Source: JAGBWK01 sp964490275
GTDB taxonomy: Bacteria; Bacteroidota; Bacteroidia; Bacteroidales; Muribaculaceae
Reading direction: 5' to 3'
Assembly: GCA_964490275.1 (NCBI GenBank)
Contig: CAZBBL010000109.1
Coordinates: 1-7,093, forward strand
DNA length: 7,093 nucleotides
In this document: piece by piece, positions 1-6,549 of the stretch
Layout of the letters: the number at the start of each line of letters is the position of its first letter
Numbering within the stretch: the stretch's first letter is position 1
The notes under the pieces: model-generated
Database searches by the model: none
What the model was told of the DNA's origin: nothing
The model's input: the letters and a program-made list of their open reading frames with translations, nothing else
Made by a program: the position numbers and the translations under genes

Positions 1-984
1 GACGGTGATGACGGTTTCGAAGATAGAGCGTTCGCCTTCTTGAATCCATTGACCCATAGAGTGGAGGTCGGTAGAGTTGTCGACGGCTGCGGGGAAGATG
101 CCTTTGTTGTCTTTACCTTCAGATTCGCCGTAGAGTTGTTTCCACCATTCTCCGAAGTAGTGGAGTTTGGGGTTGTAGTTGACGAGGATTTCGATTTTTT
201 TACCTGCGTTGTAGAGGGCGTTGCGGGTAGTGGCGTAGAGATATGAGGGGTTGGCCTCGTCGGCAGCGACGGTAGCTTTTTCCATCTCGATGGCGCCGTC
301 GAGCAGGGCTTTGATGTCGAAGCCGGCAACAGCGATGGGGAGCAAGCCTACGGGAGTGAGCACCGAGAAGCGGCCGCCAACGTTGTCGGCGATGACAAAT
401 GTTTTGTAGCCTTCTTCGGTAGCGAGTTGGCGCAGGGCACCACGTTTAGCGTCGGTGATAGCGACGATGCGTTTGGCGGCTTCAGCTTTGCCGATAGCTT
501 TTTCGAGTTGCTCTTTGAGCAGACGGAAAGCGATGGCGGGCTCGGTAGTAGTGCCTGATTTAGAGATGACGATGATGCCAAATTTCTTGCCTTGGAGGTA
601 GTTTTGGAGCTCGTAGAGGTAGTCTTCGCCGATGTTTTGGCCGGCGAAAATCACTTTAGTAGCGCCGTCTTGGCGATAAGCGGCGAAGGAGTCGGAGAGG
701 GCTTCGATAACAGCTTTAGCACCGAGGTAGCTGCCGCCGATGCCGATAGCGACTACTACTTCGCAGTTGTCGCGCAGTTGTTTGGCAGTAGCTTCGATGT
801 CGGCGATTTCATCGGCCGAGGTAGTAGAGGGGAGGTTGACCCAACCGAGGAAGTCGTTGCCGGCGCCGGTTGCGTTGTGGAGCTTGTAGAGCGCGTCGGC
901 AGCCGCAGCGTCGTAAGATTTTACGGTTTCAGAGCTGACGCATTGCAGAGCGTCCTTGATGTTTACGCTGATGGTCTGTTTCAT
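1..984 (-). CDS. pgi: Glucose-6-phosphate isomerase, N-terminal ~328 residues (3' end beyond window)
   Basis: This enzyme interconverts glucose 6-phosphate and fructose 6-phosphate in the cytoplasm (glycolysis and gluconeogenesis). The reading frame is open without a stop from ATG at 984 to base 1, giving 328 complete codons. Visible motifs are the sugar-phosphate-binding IGIGGSYLG (residues 80-88) and ISKSGTTTE (140-148). The PROSITE-type signature DNVGGRFSVLTPVG is at 200-213 and includes the Arg of GGRFS. The block GQWIQEGERS has the expected catalytic glutamate at about residue 316. The catalytic His and Lys of the C-terminal part lie outside the window. From memory of the Bacteroides enzyme (about 445 residues), roughly three quarters is present. 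The N-terminus MKQTISVNIKDAL lines up with that family, which supports this start. It begins 15 bp after the ribE stop with no Shine-Dalgarno sequence, so it is probably co-transcribed with ribE. No sign of damage. Confidence 0.97.
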   Translation of the reverse strand, partial: MKQTISVNIKDALQCVSSETVKSYDAAAADALYKLHNATGAGNDFLGWVNLPSTTSADEIADIEATAKQLRDNCEVVVAIGIGGSYLGAKAVIEALSDSFAAYRQDGATKVIFAGQNIGEDYLYELQNYLQGKKFGIIVISKSGTTTEPAIAFRLLKEQLEKAIGKAEAAKRIVAITDAKRGALRQLATEEGYKTFVIADNVGGRFSVLTPVGLLPIAVAGFDIKALLDGAIEMEKATVAADEANPSYLYATTRNALYNAGKKIEILVNYNPKLHYFGEWWKQLYGESEGKDNKGIFPAAVDNSTDLHSMGQWIQEGERSIFETVITV

Positions 985-999
985 GATGTAGGTATGATT

Positions 1000-1608
1000 T
1001 TATTCGTTTTTTAATTCAGCCAGTCGGGCAATGTATTTGCCGATGATGTCAAATTCGAGGTTGACTTTTGAGCCTACCTTGATGTTGCAAAAGTTGGTAT
1101 GCTCAAAGGTGTAGGGGATGATAGCCACGCGAAAAGAGTTGGGTTGGGAGTCGCACACTGTCAGTGAGACGCCGTTGACGGTGACCGAACCTTTTTCGAC
1201 AGTCATATATCCTTTGGCAACCATTTCGGGGTTGACGTCGTAGACAAACTTGAAGTAGCGGCTGCCGTCGGCGTCTTGGATGTCGGTGCAGACGGCTGTT
1301 GTGTCGACGTGTCCTTGGACGATGTGTCCGTCGAGGCGGCCGTTCATCATCATGGAGCGTTCGAGGTTGACCAAGTCGCCCACGTTTAAGTCGCCCAAGT
1401 TGGAGCGGTCGAGGGTTTCGCGGATAGCGGTGACGGTGTAGGAGTTGCCGTCGATGCTGACGACGGTAAGGCAAACGCCGTTGTGGGCCACAGATTGGTC
1501 GATTTTGAGTTGGTCGACAAATGAGCAGGTCATCGTAAGGTCGACGTTGGCGTCGTGGCGAGCGATGGCTACTACTTTTGCGGCTTCTTCAACAATACCT
1601 GAAAACAT
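1000..1608 (-). CDS. ribE: Riboflavin synthase (alpha chain, lumazine-dismutating)
   Basis: The enzyme dismutates two molecules of 6,7-dimethyl-8-ribityllumazine to riboflavin and a pyrimidinedione, the last step of riboflavin synthesis, as a cytoplasmic homotrimer. The 202-residue length is normal. The protein shows the family's internal duplication of two lumazine-binding barrels. The first, at about residues 1-97, has MFSGIVEE at the start, NGVCLTV (43-49) and NLERSMMMNGRLDGH (81-95). The second, at about 98-190, has KGSVTVNGVSLTV (139-151), IPYTFEHTNF (164-173) and VNLEFDIIGKYIAR (182-195). The MF(S/T)GIVEE start is the canonical N-terminus, so the ATG at 1608 is secure. It sits 52 bp after yebC and 15 bp before pgi. 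No other rib gene is in the window, so this is not a classical rib operon. The 52-bp gap is too short for an FMN riboswitch. Confidence 0.97.
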   Translation of the reverse strand: MFSGIVEEAAKVVAIARHDANVDLTMTCSFVDQLKIDQSVAHNGVCLTVVSIDGNSYTVTAIRETLDRSNLGDLNVGDLVNLERSMMMNGRLDGHIVQGHVDTTAVCTDIQDADGSRYFKFVYDVNPEMVAKGYMTVEKGSVTVNGVSLTVCDSQPNSFRVAIIPYTFEHTNFCNIKVGSKVNLEFDIIGKYIARLAELKNE

Positions 1609-1621
1609 ATTATATATATGT
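1605..1621. repeat. AT-rich inverted repeat covering the ribE start codon
   Basis: ACATAT and ATATGT are perfect 6-base arms around a 5-base TATAT spacer. The ATG of ribE (bases 1608-1606 on the minus strand) lies inside one arm. A stem of six mostly A-U pairs would be weak, so an effect on translation is possible but may be negligible. It could simply be low-complexity AT sequence before a gene, as is common in this group. Confidence 0.4.
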
Positions 1622-1660
1622 ATGAGTTGTTTGAGTGGAATGAGGCCGAGGGGGCGATTA

Positions 1661-2395
1661 TTATTCGTCGCCTTCAGCGTCGTCCTCTTTCATGTTGTGG
1701 AAAACGTTTTGCACGTCTTCGTCTTCTTCGAGTTTTTCGAGGAGTTTGTCGAGGGTAGCGCGTTGTTCGGCGGTCACTTCTTTGAGTTCGTGGGGGATGC
1801 GTTCAAATTCGGCGCTGACGATTTCCCAGCCGTTAGTTTCGAGATATTTTTGGATGTTGGCAAACTCTTCAAAAGCGCCGTAGAGCACGATTTCTTCGTC
1901 GTCGGCTTCGATTTCGTCTACGCCATAGTCGATGAGCTCGAGTTCGAGGTCGTCCATCGAAACATCTTCGCGGGGTTTGATTTTGAAGACGCTTTTGTGG
2001 TCGAAGAGGAATGTGAGCGAGCCTTGAGTGCCGAGGCTACCGCCATGTTTGGTGAAGTAGGAGCGCACGTTGGCAACGGTGCGGGTGTTGTTGTCGGTAG
2101 CGGCTTCAACGAAGATAGCGATACCGAAGGGGCCGTATCCTTCGTAGGTGATTTCTTTGTAGTCGCCGGCGTCTTTGTCGGTAGCTTTCTTGATAGCGCG
2201 TTCAACGGTGTCTTTGGGCATGTTGGCGGCTTTGGCATTCTGCATCAGCACACGCAGGCGGGGGTTTGTCGAGGGGTCGGGGCCGCCGGCTTTGGCAGCG
2301 ATAGTGATTTCTTTACCGATGCGGGTAAATGTACGCGACATATTGCCCCAGCGTTTGAGTTTTCTTGCTTTGCGATATTCAAATGCTCTTCCCAT
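1661..2395 (-). CDS. yebC: YebC/PmpR/TACO1 family protein
   Basis: This 244-residue protein belongs to the widespread YebC family. The family was long annotated as DNA-binding regulators (PmpR-like). Its mitochondrial member TACO1 is a translation activator, and recent work I recall places bacterial members on the ribosome relieving stalling at proline-rich stretches. Visible family blocks are the basic N-terminal helices (GRAFEYRKARKLKRWGNMSR), GGPDPSTNPRLR (38-49), NMPKDTVERAIKKAT (58-72) and YEGYGPFGIAIFVEAATDN (84-102). A further block is NVRSYFTKHGGSLG at about 108-121. The C-terminus ends in an acidic tail (EDDAEGDE). MGRAFEYRKA is the usual Bacteroidota N-terminus, which supports the ATG at 2395. 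It lies 51 bp after pheT and 52 bp before ribE, with no terminator visible on either side. Its position behind pheT suits a role in translation. The specific role in this organism is inferred. Confidence 0.94.
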   Translation of the reverse strand: MGRAFEYRKARKLKRWGNMSRTFTRIGKEITIAAKAGGPDPSTNPRLRVLMQNAKAANMPKDTVERAIKKATDKDAGDYKEITYEGYGPFGIAIFVEAATDNNTRTVANVRSYFTKHGGSLGTQGSLTFLFDHKSVFKIKPREDVSMDDLELELIDYGVDEIEADDEEIVLYGAFEEFANIQKYLETNGWEIVSAEFERIPHELKEVTAEQRATLDKLLEKLEEDEDVQNVFHNMKEDDAEGDE

Positions 2396-2446
2396 TGTAG
2401 TGGTGTAAAAAAGTTATGTTTTGGATAGTTATTATTTCGAGATAGA

Positions 2447-4915
2447 TTATCGGAGTTCGGCGCCGAGACGTTTTTTGAGGTTGGTGATGATTTTGTTCAT
2501 CACGGCTTCGATTTGTTTGTCTTGGAGCGTTTTTTCGTCGTCTTGGAGGGTGATGGCGATGGCGTAAGATTTTTTGCCTTCGGGGAGGTTTTTGCCTTCG
2601 TAGACGTCAAAGAGGGTGATGTCGCGCAACAGGCGGCGTTCGCTTTCGCGCACGGTAGCTTCAACTTGCTCCATGGAGATGTTGTTGTCGAGCAGCAGGG
2701 CGAGGTCGCGTTTGACGGCCATTGTTTTGGGCAGAGGCGCGTAGGTGGTTTTGCGAGCCAGCGAGAGCTTGACGATGTCGTGCCAATCGAGTTCGGCGAA
2801 ATAGACGTCTTGTTTGATGTCGAAGGTTTTGAGTATCTTCTTGCTGACGATGCCTACCGAGCCGAGAGCTTTGCCCGAGCGTGTCGAGATAGAGAGCGAG
2901 GCGGCGTAGATGTCGTCGGCTGCGAGCTGTTTGAAGGTGAGTTCGCGGGCGCTGATGCCGCAGCGGCTGAATATTTTGTCGACAATGGCGCGCAGGTCGA
3001 AGAATGTCGATTGTTCAGCGGGGCGGGCCCAGTTGGCTGTGCGGATGTTGCCGGTGAGCCAGATGCCCAGGCGCGAGGTTTCGGAGTAGGGAGCCAGCGG
3101 AGCCTCGGTGGTAGATTGAGCTTGGGGGTTGCAGAAGTAGACGTTGCCAAACTCATACATAGCCAGGTCGGCGGCTTTGCGGTTGATATTGTGTGCTGCC
3201 GATTCCAAGCCGCCAAACAGCAGGGTTTGACGCATCACGTTGAGGTCGTTGCTCAAGGGGTTGAGCAGTTTGACGCAGTGGTCGGCGGGATATGTTGTCA
3301 GGGGGCTGTAGTAGGCTTCGGCGGTAAGCGAGTTGTTGAGGATTTCGTTGAAGCCTTCGCCGGTAAGTTGGTCGGCGATGAGGTGGCGCAAATCGTCGGC
3401 GCTGTCGGTGAATGTCTTGAACGACAACGACGAATGGAGCTTTGTGGTAAGTTCGACGTTGTTGTAGCCATAGATGCGCAACATATCTTCGATGACGTCG
3501 CAGGGGCGTTGCACGTCGACGCGATAGGTGGGCACCTTCAGGTCGATTTCGCCTTCGCGGCGGCCTACGATTTCCATCTCGAGCGATTGGAGGATGGCGT
3601 CGATGGTTTCGGTGGGGATATGTTTGCCGATGAGGCTGTCGCATTGGCTGTAGCTCAAGGTGACGTCGAAGGGGGCGATGGGTTGGGGATAGATGTCGAC
3701 GATGTCGCCGCAGATTTCGCCGCCGGCGAGTTCTTTAACCAACAGGGCTGCCAGGCGCAGGTTGTAGACTGTGGTGTTGGGGTCGATGCCGCGTTCGAAG
3801 CGGAACGATGAGTCGGTGCTCAAGCCGTGGCGACGTGCGGTTTTGCGCACGGATGTGGGGTTGAAGTAGGCGCTCTCCAAGAATACCGATGTGGTAGAGT
3901 CGGTGACGCCCGAGTCTAAACCGCCAAACACGCCGGCCAGGCACATGGGGCCTTCGGGGCTCGAGATGGTGAGGTCGGCAGCCGAGAGCTTGCGTTCTAC
4001 GCCGTCGAGGGTGGTGAAGGGGGTGCCTTCGTCGCAGGTTTTGACGATGATTTCGCCACCGGCGATTTTGTCGACATCGAAGGCGTGGAGGGGTTGACCT
4101 ACGGCGTGGAGTATGTAGTTGGTGATATCGACAACGTTGTTGATGGGGCGCAGGCCGATTGTAGTCAAGCGTTGTTTGAGCCAATCGGGGCTTTCGGCGA
4201 TTTTGACGCCGCGGATAGTGACGCCGCTGTAGCGGGGGCAAGCCTTAGTGTCGGCGACGGTCACTTTGATAGCGCCGTCTTTGCGGTCGATAGCGAAGCC
4301 TTCGTCGCCGGGGCGTTTGAGCTTCGACGGGGTTGCGTGGCAAGCCATCCAAGCACTCAAGTCGCGAGCTACGCCAAAGTGAGAGGCGGCGTCGATACGG
4401 TTGGGGGTGAGGTCGACCTCGAGCAACCAATCGCTCTTGACGTTGTAGTATTCGGCAGCCGGGGTGCCCGGGGCAACTTCTTTGTCGATGACGATGATGC
4501 CGTCGTGAGAAGAGCCGATGCCGATTTCGTCTTCGGCGCAAATCATGCCAAACGACTCAACGCCGCGTATCTTTGATTTTTTGATTTGAAACTCTTTGTC
4601 GCCGTCGTAGAGCTTGGTGCCTACGGTGGCTACAACTACGGTTTGACCGGCAGCCACGTTGGGCGCGCCGCAAACGATTTGTGTAGCTTGGCCGTCGCCA
4701 AGGTCGACGGTGGTAATGTGAAGGTGGTCGCTGTCGGGGTGGTCAATGCAGGTCAACACTTTGCCGATGACGATGCCACGAAGGCCGCCTTTGACGGTTT
4801 CTACTTCTTCGACGCTGCCTGTTTCCAGACCGATTGATGTAAGGGCTGCAGCCAGCTCCTCGGCTGTCAAGTCGAAGTCGAGATACTGTTTGAGCCAGTT
4901 ATAAGATATGTTCAT
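2447..4915 (-). CDS. pheT: Phenylalanine--tRNA ligase beta subunit
   Basis: This is the beta chain of the alpha2-beta2 enzyme that charges tRNA-Phe. It carries the tRNA-binding and editing modules, while catalysis is in PheS. The 822-residue length is typical of the long bacterial form. The N-terminus MNISYNWLKQYLDF is canonical, fixing the ATG at 4915. Next is an EMAP/OB-type tRNA-binding domain (about 45-155, with HPDSDHLHI and VCGAPNV). The B3/B4 editing domain follows at about 220-390, with NVVDITNYIL, GQPLHAFD and VFLESAYF. His277 and Glu347 match, by motif, the residues implicated in removing mischarged tyrosine. Then come the B5 domain (about 413-490, DVQRPCDVIEDMLRIYGY), the catalytic-like core (about 500-710) and the C-terminal ferredoxin-fold anticodon-binding domain (about 728-821, YAPLPKTMAVKRDLALLL). 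No pheS is adjacent. It is preceded by a 177-bp region with its own promoter candidate and probably heads the pheT-yebC-ribE-pgi unit. There is no Shine-Dalgarno sequence; the bases before ATG are AT-rich. Confidence 0.98.
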   Translation of the reverse strand: MNISYNWLKQYLDFDLTAEELAAALTSIGLETGSVEEVETVKGGLRGIVIGKVLTCIDHPDSDHLHITTVDLGDGQATQIVCGAPNVAAGQTVVVATVGTKLYDGDKEFQIKKSKIRGVESFGMICAEDEIGIGSSHDGIIVIDKEVAPGTPAAEYYNVKSDWLLEVDLTPNRIDAASHFGVARDLSAWMACHATPSKLKRPGDEGFAIDRKDGAIKVTVADTKACPRYSGVTIRGVKIAESPDWLKQRLTTIGLRPINNVVDITNYILHAVGQPLHAFDVDKIAGGEIIVKTCDEGTPFTTLDGVERKLSAADLTISSPEGPMCLAGVFGGLDSGVTDSTTSVFLESAYFNPTSVRKTARRHGLSTDSSFRFERGIDPNTTVYNLRLAALLVKELAGGEICGDIVDIYPQPIAPFDVTLSYSQCDSLIGKHIPTETIDAILQSLEMEIVGRREGEIDLKVPTYRVDVQRPCDVIEDMLRIYGYNNVELTTKLHSSLSFKTFTDSADDLRHLIADQLTGEGFNEILNNSLTAEAYYSPLTTYPADHCVKLLNPLSNDLNVMRQTLLFGGLESAAHNINRKAADLAMYEFGNVYFCNPQAQSTTEAPLAPYSETSRLGIWLTGNIRTANWARPAEQSTFFDLRAIVDKIFSRCGISARELTFKQLAADDIYAASLSISTRSGKALGSVGIVSKKILKTFDIKQDVYFAELDWHDIVKLSLARKTTYAPLPKTMAVKRDLALLLDNNISMEQVEATVRESERRLLRDITLFDVYEGKNLPEGKKSYAIAITLQDDEKTLQDKQIEAVMNKIITNLKKRLGAELR

Positions 4916-4922
4916 AAAATGA

Positions 4923-4936
4923 AACGTTTAAACGTT
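4923..4936. repeat. Perfect 14-bp palindrome just upstream of pheT
   Basis: AACGTTTAAACGTT reads the same on both strands and ends 7 bp before the pheT start codon. It also contains AAACGTT twice in direct orientation (4922-4928 and 4930-4936). In RNA it could only form a weak stem around the ribosome-binding region; in DNA it has the form of a dimeric protein's operator. No known regulator is identified from the sequence, and chance is a realistic alternative. Confidence 0.45.
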
Positions 4937-4984
4937 GGAGTTTTGATGGCGTTGAGGCTGATTTTCAGGCCACAACAGCGTCAT
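4928..4984 (-). CDS. Possible 18-codon leader ORF upstream of pheT
   Basis: The pheT leader contains ATG (4984) to TAA (4928) encoding MTLLWPENQPQRHQNSNV, ending 12 bp before the pheT ATG. The stop falls inside the 14-bp palindrome and the ORF runs through the leader hairpin. It has no phenylalanine codon, so it is not a classical pheL-type attenuator peptide, and no Shine-Dalgarno sequence precedes it. A chance ORF of this length is common. It is listed because of its position within the presumed transcribed leader. Confidence 0.13.
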   Translation of the reverse strand: MTLLWPENQPQRHQNSNV

Positions 4985-4985
4985 C
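4945..4985 (-). promoter_or_regulatory. Imperfect hairpin in the pheT 5' leader
   Basis: Read on the pheT strand, the 41 bases can fold into one long interrupted stem. GATG pairs with CATC at the ends, then CG/CG, TTG/CAA, GG/CC and CTGA/TCAG around an AAA loop. That is about 15 pairs with small bulges and mismatches. It lies between the candidate -7 box (5001-5008) and the start codon, so it would be within the transcript. No U-run follows, so it does not look like an intrinsic terminator. It matches no riboswitch or T-box that I recognise. A regulatory function is inference only. Confidence 0.3.
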
Positions 4986-5000
4986 AACTGATTAATCGCG

Positions 5001-5008
5001 CAAATTTA
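5001..5008 (-). promoter_or_regulatory. Candidate Bacteroidota promoter (-7 box) for pheT
   Basis: On the minus strand these bases read TAAATTTG, a perfect match to the TAnnTTTG -7 element used by the Bacteroidota primary sigma factor. No clear TTTG -33 element is found at the usual distance; GGTTAG is the nearest partial match. Transcription would start near 4994, giving a leader of about 80 nt before the pheT ATG. It is the only such match I found in the intergenic regions of this window. It sits correctly between the end of the helicase and the start of the pheT unit. Confidence 0.55.
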
Positions 5009-5029
5009 CCAATTTTTTGCGAACTAACC

Positions 5030-5068
5030 ATCGCCCACTCTGTCAAAATTTCATCACAGTGGGGCAAT
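5030..5068 (-). terminator. Inverted repeat after the helicase stop, possible terminator-like hairpin
   Basis: Starting 24 nt past the helicase stop codon, ATTGCCCCACTGT (arm) and ACAGAGTGGGCGAT (arm) flank a 12-nt AT-rich loop on the minus strand. The stem has about 12 pairs, including CCCACT/AGTGGG and one G-U, with one bulged C and a two-base AG bulge. No U-run follows, so it is not a canonical intrinsic terminator on either strand. Its place between the helicase 3' end and the pheT promoter suggests it ends or protects the upstream transcript. It could also be structure of no consequence. Confidence 0.35.
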
Positions 5069-5092
5069 CTCCTCTAAAAGTTTCTTAATTGG

Positions 5093-6493
5093 TCAGTCGA
5101 TTGGTAGTTGTGGCGAAATCAGTGTGAGGCGTCGGCGGGCACGGGTGATGGCGGTGTAGAGCCAGCGGTAGAAATCGGGTGTCGTGGCGGCTTCGTCGGG
5201 TATGAAACCAAGGTCGACGTAGACGCTCTCCCACTGTCCGCCCTGAGCTTTATGGCAGGTGACGGCGTAGGCATATTTCACGCGCAGGGCGTTGTAGTAG
5301 GGGTCGGTGCGCAAGGCACGAGCTCGCGCAGCGGGGTTGTTGGCAGCGTCGGGTCCCATGTCGTTGAGGGCCAGCTGCATCAGTTGCTGTTCATGCTCGG
5401 GTTGGAGGCCGGCGTTTTCGGCAGTCAATGCGTTGAGTATTATCTTGGCGTCAATCGTAAGGTCGCGGTCGGCAAACGTCAATGCGACGTCGGCAAATCT
5501 CAGGAAGCCTCTGACCTCGGTGCCGTAGATGTGGCTGACGGTGACGATGTCGCCGTTGGCAATGAAGTCGGCGTCTTTGATTTTCGAGGTCCAGAAATAG
5601 TTGTTTTTGGCTATCAGCAGTGGCTCTTGGCGCGACAATACTTCCTCTTTTTCGAGGATGGTTTGGCGTATGGCCAAGTTGAATTGCATGGCGCGTTTGT
5701 TGGAGCGCGTTATTAAAATCGTGTCGTGGATGCCCGGATTGGAGTAGGACGAGCTGAGCGAGTCGGCCAAATCTTCGCCTTGCACTACAACTACGTCGCC
5801 AAACGGTTTGACGCGCAATCGCGGCACGGGTAGCTGCTCGAGCTTCATCTGTCGGCGCAGCAACGTAGCGTTGTAGAGGATGCCCGATTGCGCTGTTTGG
5901 CGCACGGTTTGCGTCAGCACGGCGCGACTTACTCTCAACCCTTTTTGGTGGAGGCGTGCCACCGACATTGCCGGCGACTCGCTACACCCTACCGGTGGCA
6001 GCTGGGCTGTGTCGCCCACCAATATCATGCGACAGCCCTCGCCCGAGTAGACGTATTGTATCAGGTCGTCGAGCAGCGACGACTCCTCTTCGTCGCCTAT
6101 CATTGAGGCCTCGTCGACGATAAACAGTGTGTTGCGATGGGGGTTGTCGGCCACGCCGGCCACGCTTACGTAGTTGTCCATAGCGTCGGCGCGATAGATT
6201 TTGCGGTGGATGGTGAGAGCCTTCTTGTCGGCCATCAGGCTGAGCACCTTAGCGGCGCGTCCGGTGGGGGCCAACAGCACGGTGTGGTAGCGCACCGCAC
6301 GCAGCGATTTTACCAAGGCCGCCACTACCGACGTTTTGCCCGTGCCGGCATATCCGTTGAGCAGAAACACCGACAGCGACGGTGTCTGCTTTGAACAAAA
6401 ACGGCAGAGGGCGTCGATCAACGCCCTCTGCTGTTGGGTTGGCTCTACGCCGAGAGATTCGACTACCATTTGGCTAAATTGCGAAATCTCCAT
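5093..6493 (-). CDS. Small RecD/Dda-like superfamily 1 ATP-dependent DNA helicase
   Basis: This 466-residue protein has the full set of SF1 helicase motifs of the RecD/RecD2/Dda (SF1B) type. Walker A is NGYAGTGKT (46-54), motif Ia is LLAPTGRAAKV (73-83) and Walker B is LFIVDEASMIGD (123-134). Motif III is ILVGDTAQLPPVG (157-169), and ITRSNKRAMQFN (261-272) resembles motif IV. GDIVTV at about 314-319 resembles the SH3-like insertion of this family. Motif V is AVTCHKAQGGQWE (410-422) and motif VI is LYTAITRARRRL (445-456). It lacks the long N-terminal region of RecD2 (usually above 700 residues), so in size it is nearer to phage T4 Dda (about 440). No RecB or RecC partner is nearby. Expected activity is ATP-driven 5'-3' unwinding or translocation; the cellular role is not evident from the context. 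It follows serS by 56 bp. The ATG at 6493 gives a sensible N-terminus (MEISQFSQMV), with no Shine-Dalgarno sequence. Confidence 0.9.
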   Translation of the reverse strand: MEISQFSQMVVESLGVEPTQQQRALIDALCRFCSKQTPSLSVFLLNGYAGTGKTSVVAALVKSLRAVRYHTVLLAPTGRAAKVLSLMADKKALTIHRKIYRADAMDNYVSVAGVADNPHRNTLFIVDEASMIGDEEESSLLDDLIQYVYSGEGCRMILVGDTAQLPPVGCSESPAMSVARLHQKGLRVSRAVLTQTVRQTAQSGILYNATLLRRQMKLEQLPVPRLRVKPFGDVVVVQGEDLADSLSSSYSNPGIHDTILITRSNKRAMQFNLAIRQTILEKEEVLSRQEPLLIAKNNYFWTSKIKDADFIANGDIVTVSHIYGTEVRGFLRFADVALTFADRDLTIDAKIILNALTAENAGLQPEHEQQLMQLALNDMGPDAANNPAARARALRTDPYYNALRVKYAYAVTCHKAQGGQWESVYVDLGFIPDEAATTPDFYRWLYTAITRARRRLTLISPQLPID

Positions 6494-6525
6494 GATATTT
6501 GCGGCGCTGTGAGCTTATAGGTTTT

Positions 6526-6547
6526 AAAAATCGATAGTCTCGACTAT
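6526..6547 (-). terminator. Weak terminator-like hairpin after serS
   Basis: Two nucleotides past the serS stop, the minus strand reads ATAGTC GA GACTAT, a perfect 6-base inverted repeat. It can fold as five pairs around a CGAG tetraloop. CGA and TTTTT follow. The stem is short and AT-rich, so termination would be inefficient at best. It may allow partial read-through from serS into the helicase gene. Confidence 0.28.
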
Positions 6548-6549
6548 GC

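Noticed and set aside
592..1014. 140-codon plus-strand frame opposite pgi
   Set aside because: It is a shadow of the pgi 5' region; the minus-strand frame carries all the isomerase motifs without interruption.
1609..1660. FMN riboswitch before ribE
   Set aside because: The 52-bp gap is far too short for the aptamer and shows none of its conserved stems.
1445..2428. 327-codon open frame on the plus strand opposite yebC and the ribE start
   Set aside because: It is antisense to two clear genes and crosses their intergenic gap. The residue pattern (Phe/Val/Gly runs) is what reverse-complemented acidic coding sequence gives.
2513..3811. 432-codon open frame on the plus strand opposite pheT
   Set aside because: It lies entirely antisense to an intact, full-length pheT, has low-complexity Val/Phe/Gly/Asp-rich composition, and shows no recognisable domain. 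Rarity of TTA, CTA and TCA codons in pheT leaves this frame open.
4916..5092. T-box or Phe-rich leader peptide controlling pheT
   Set aside because: No T-box consensus or specifier-like structure is visible, and the only small ORF in the leader has no Phe codon.
5108..5716. 202-codon plus-strand frame opposite the helicase
   Set aside because: It is antisense to the conserved helicase C-terminal domains and has no family features.
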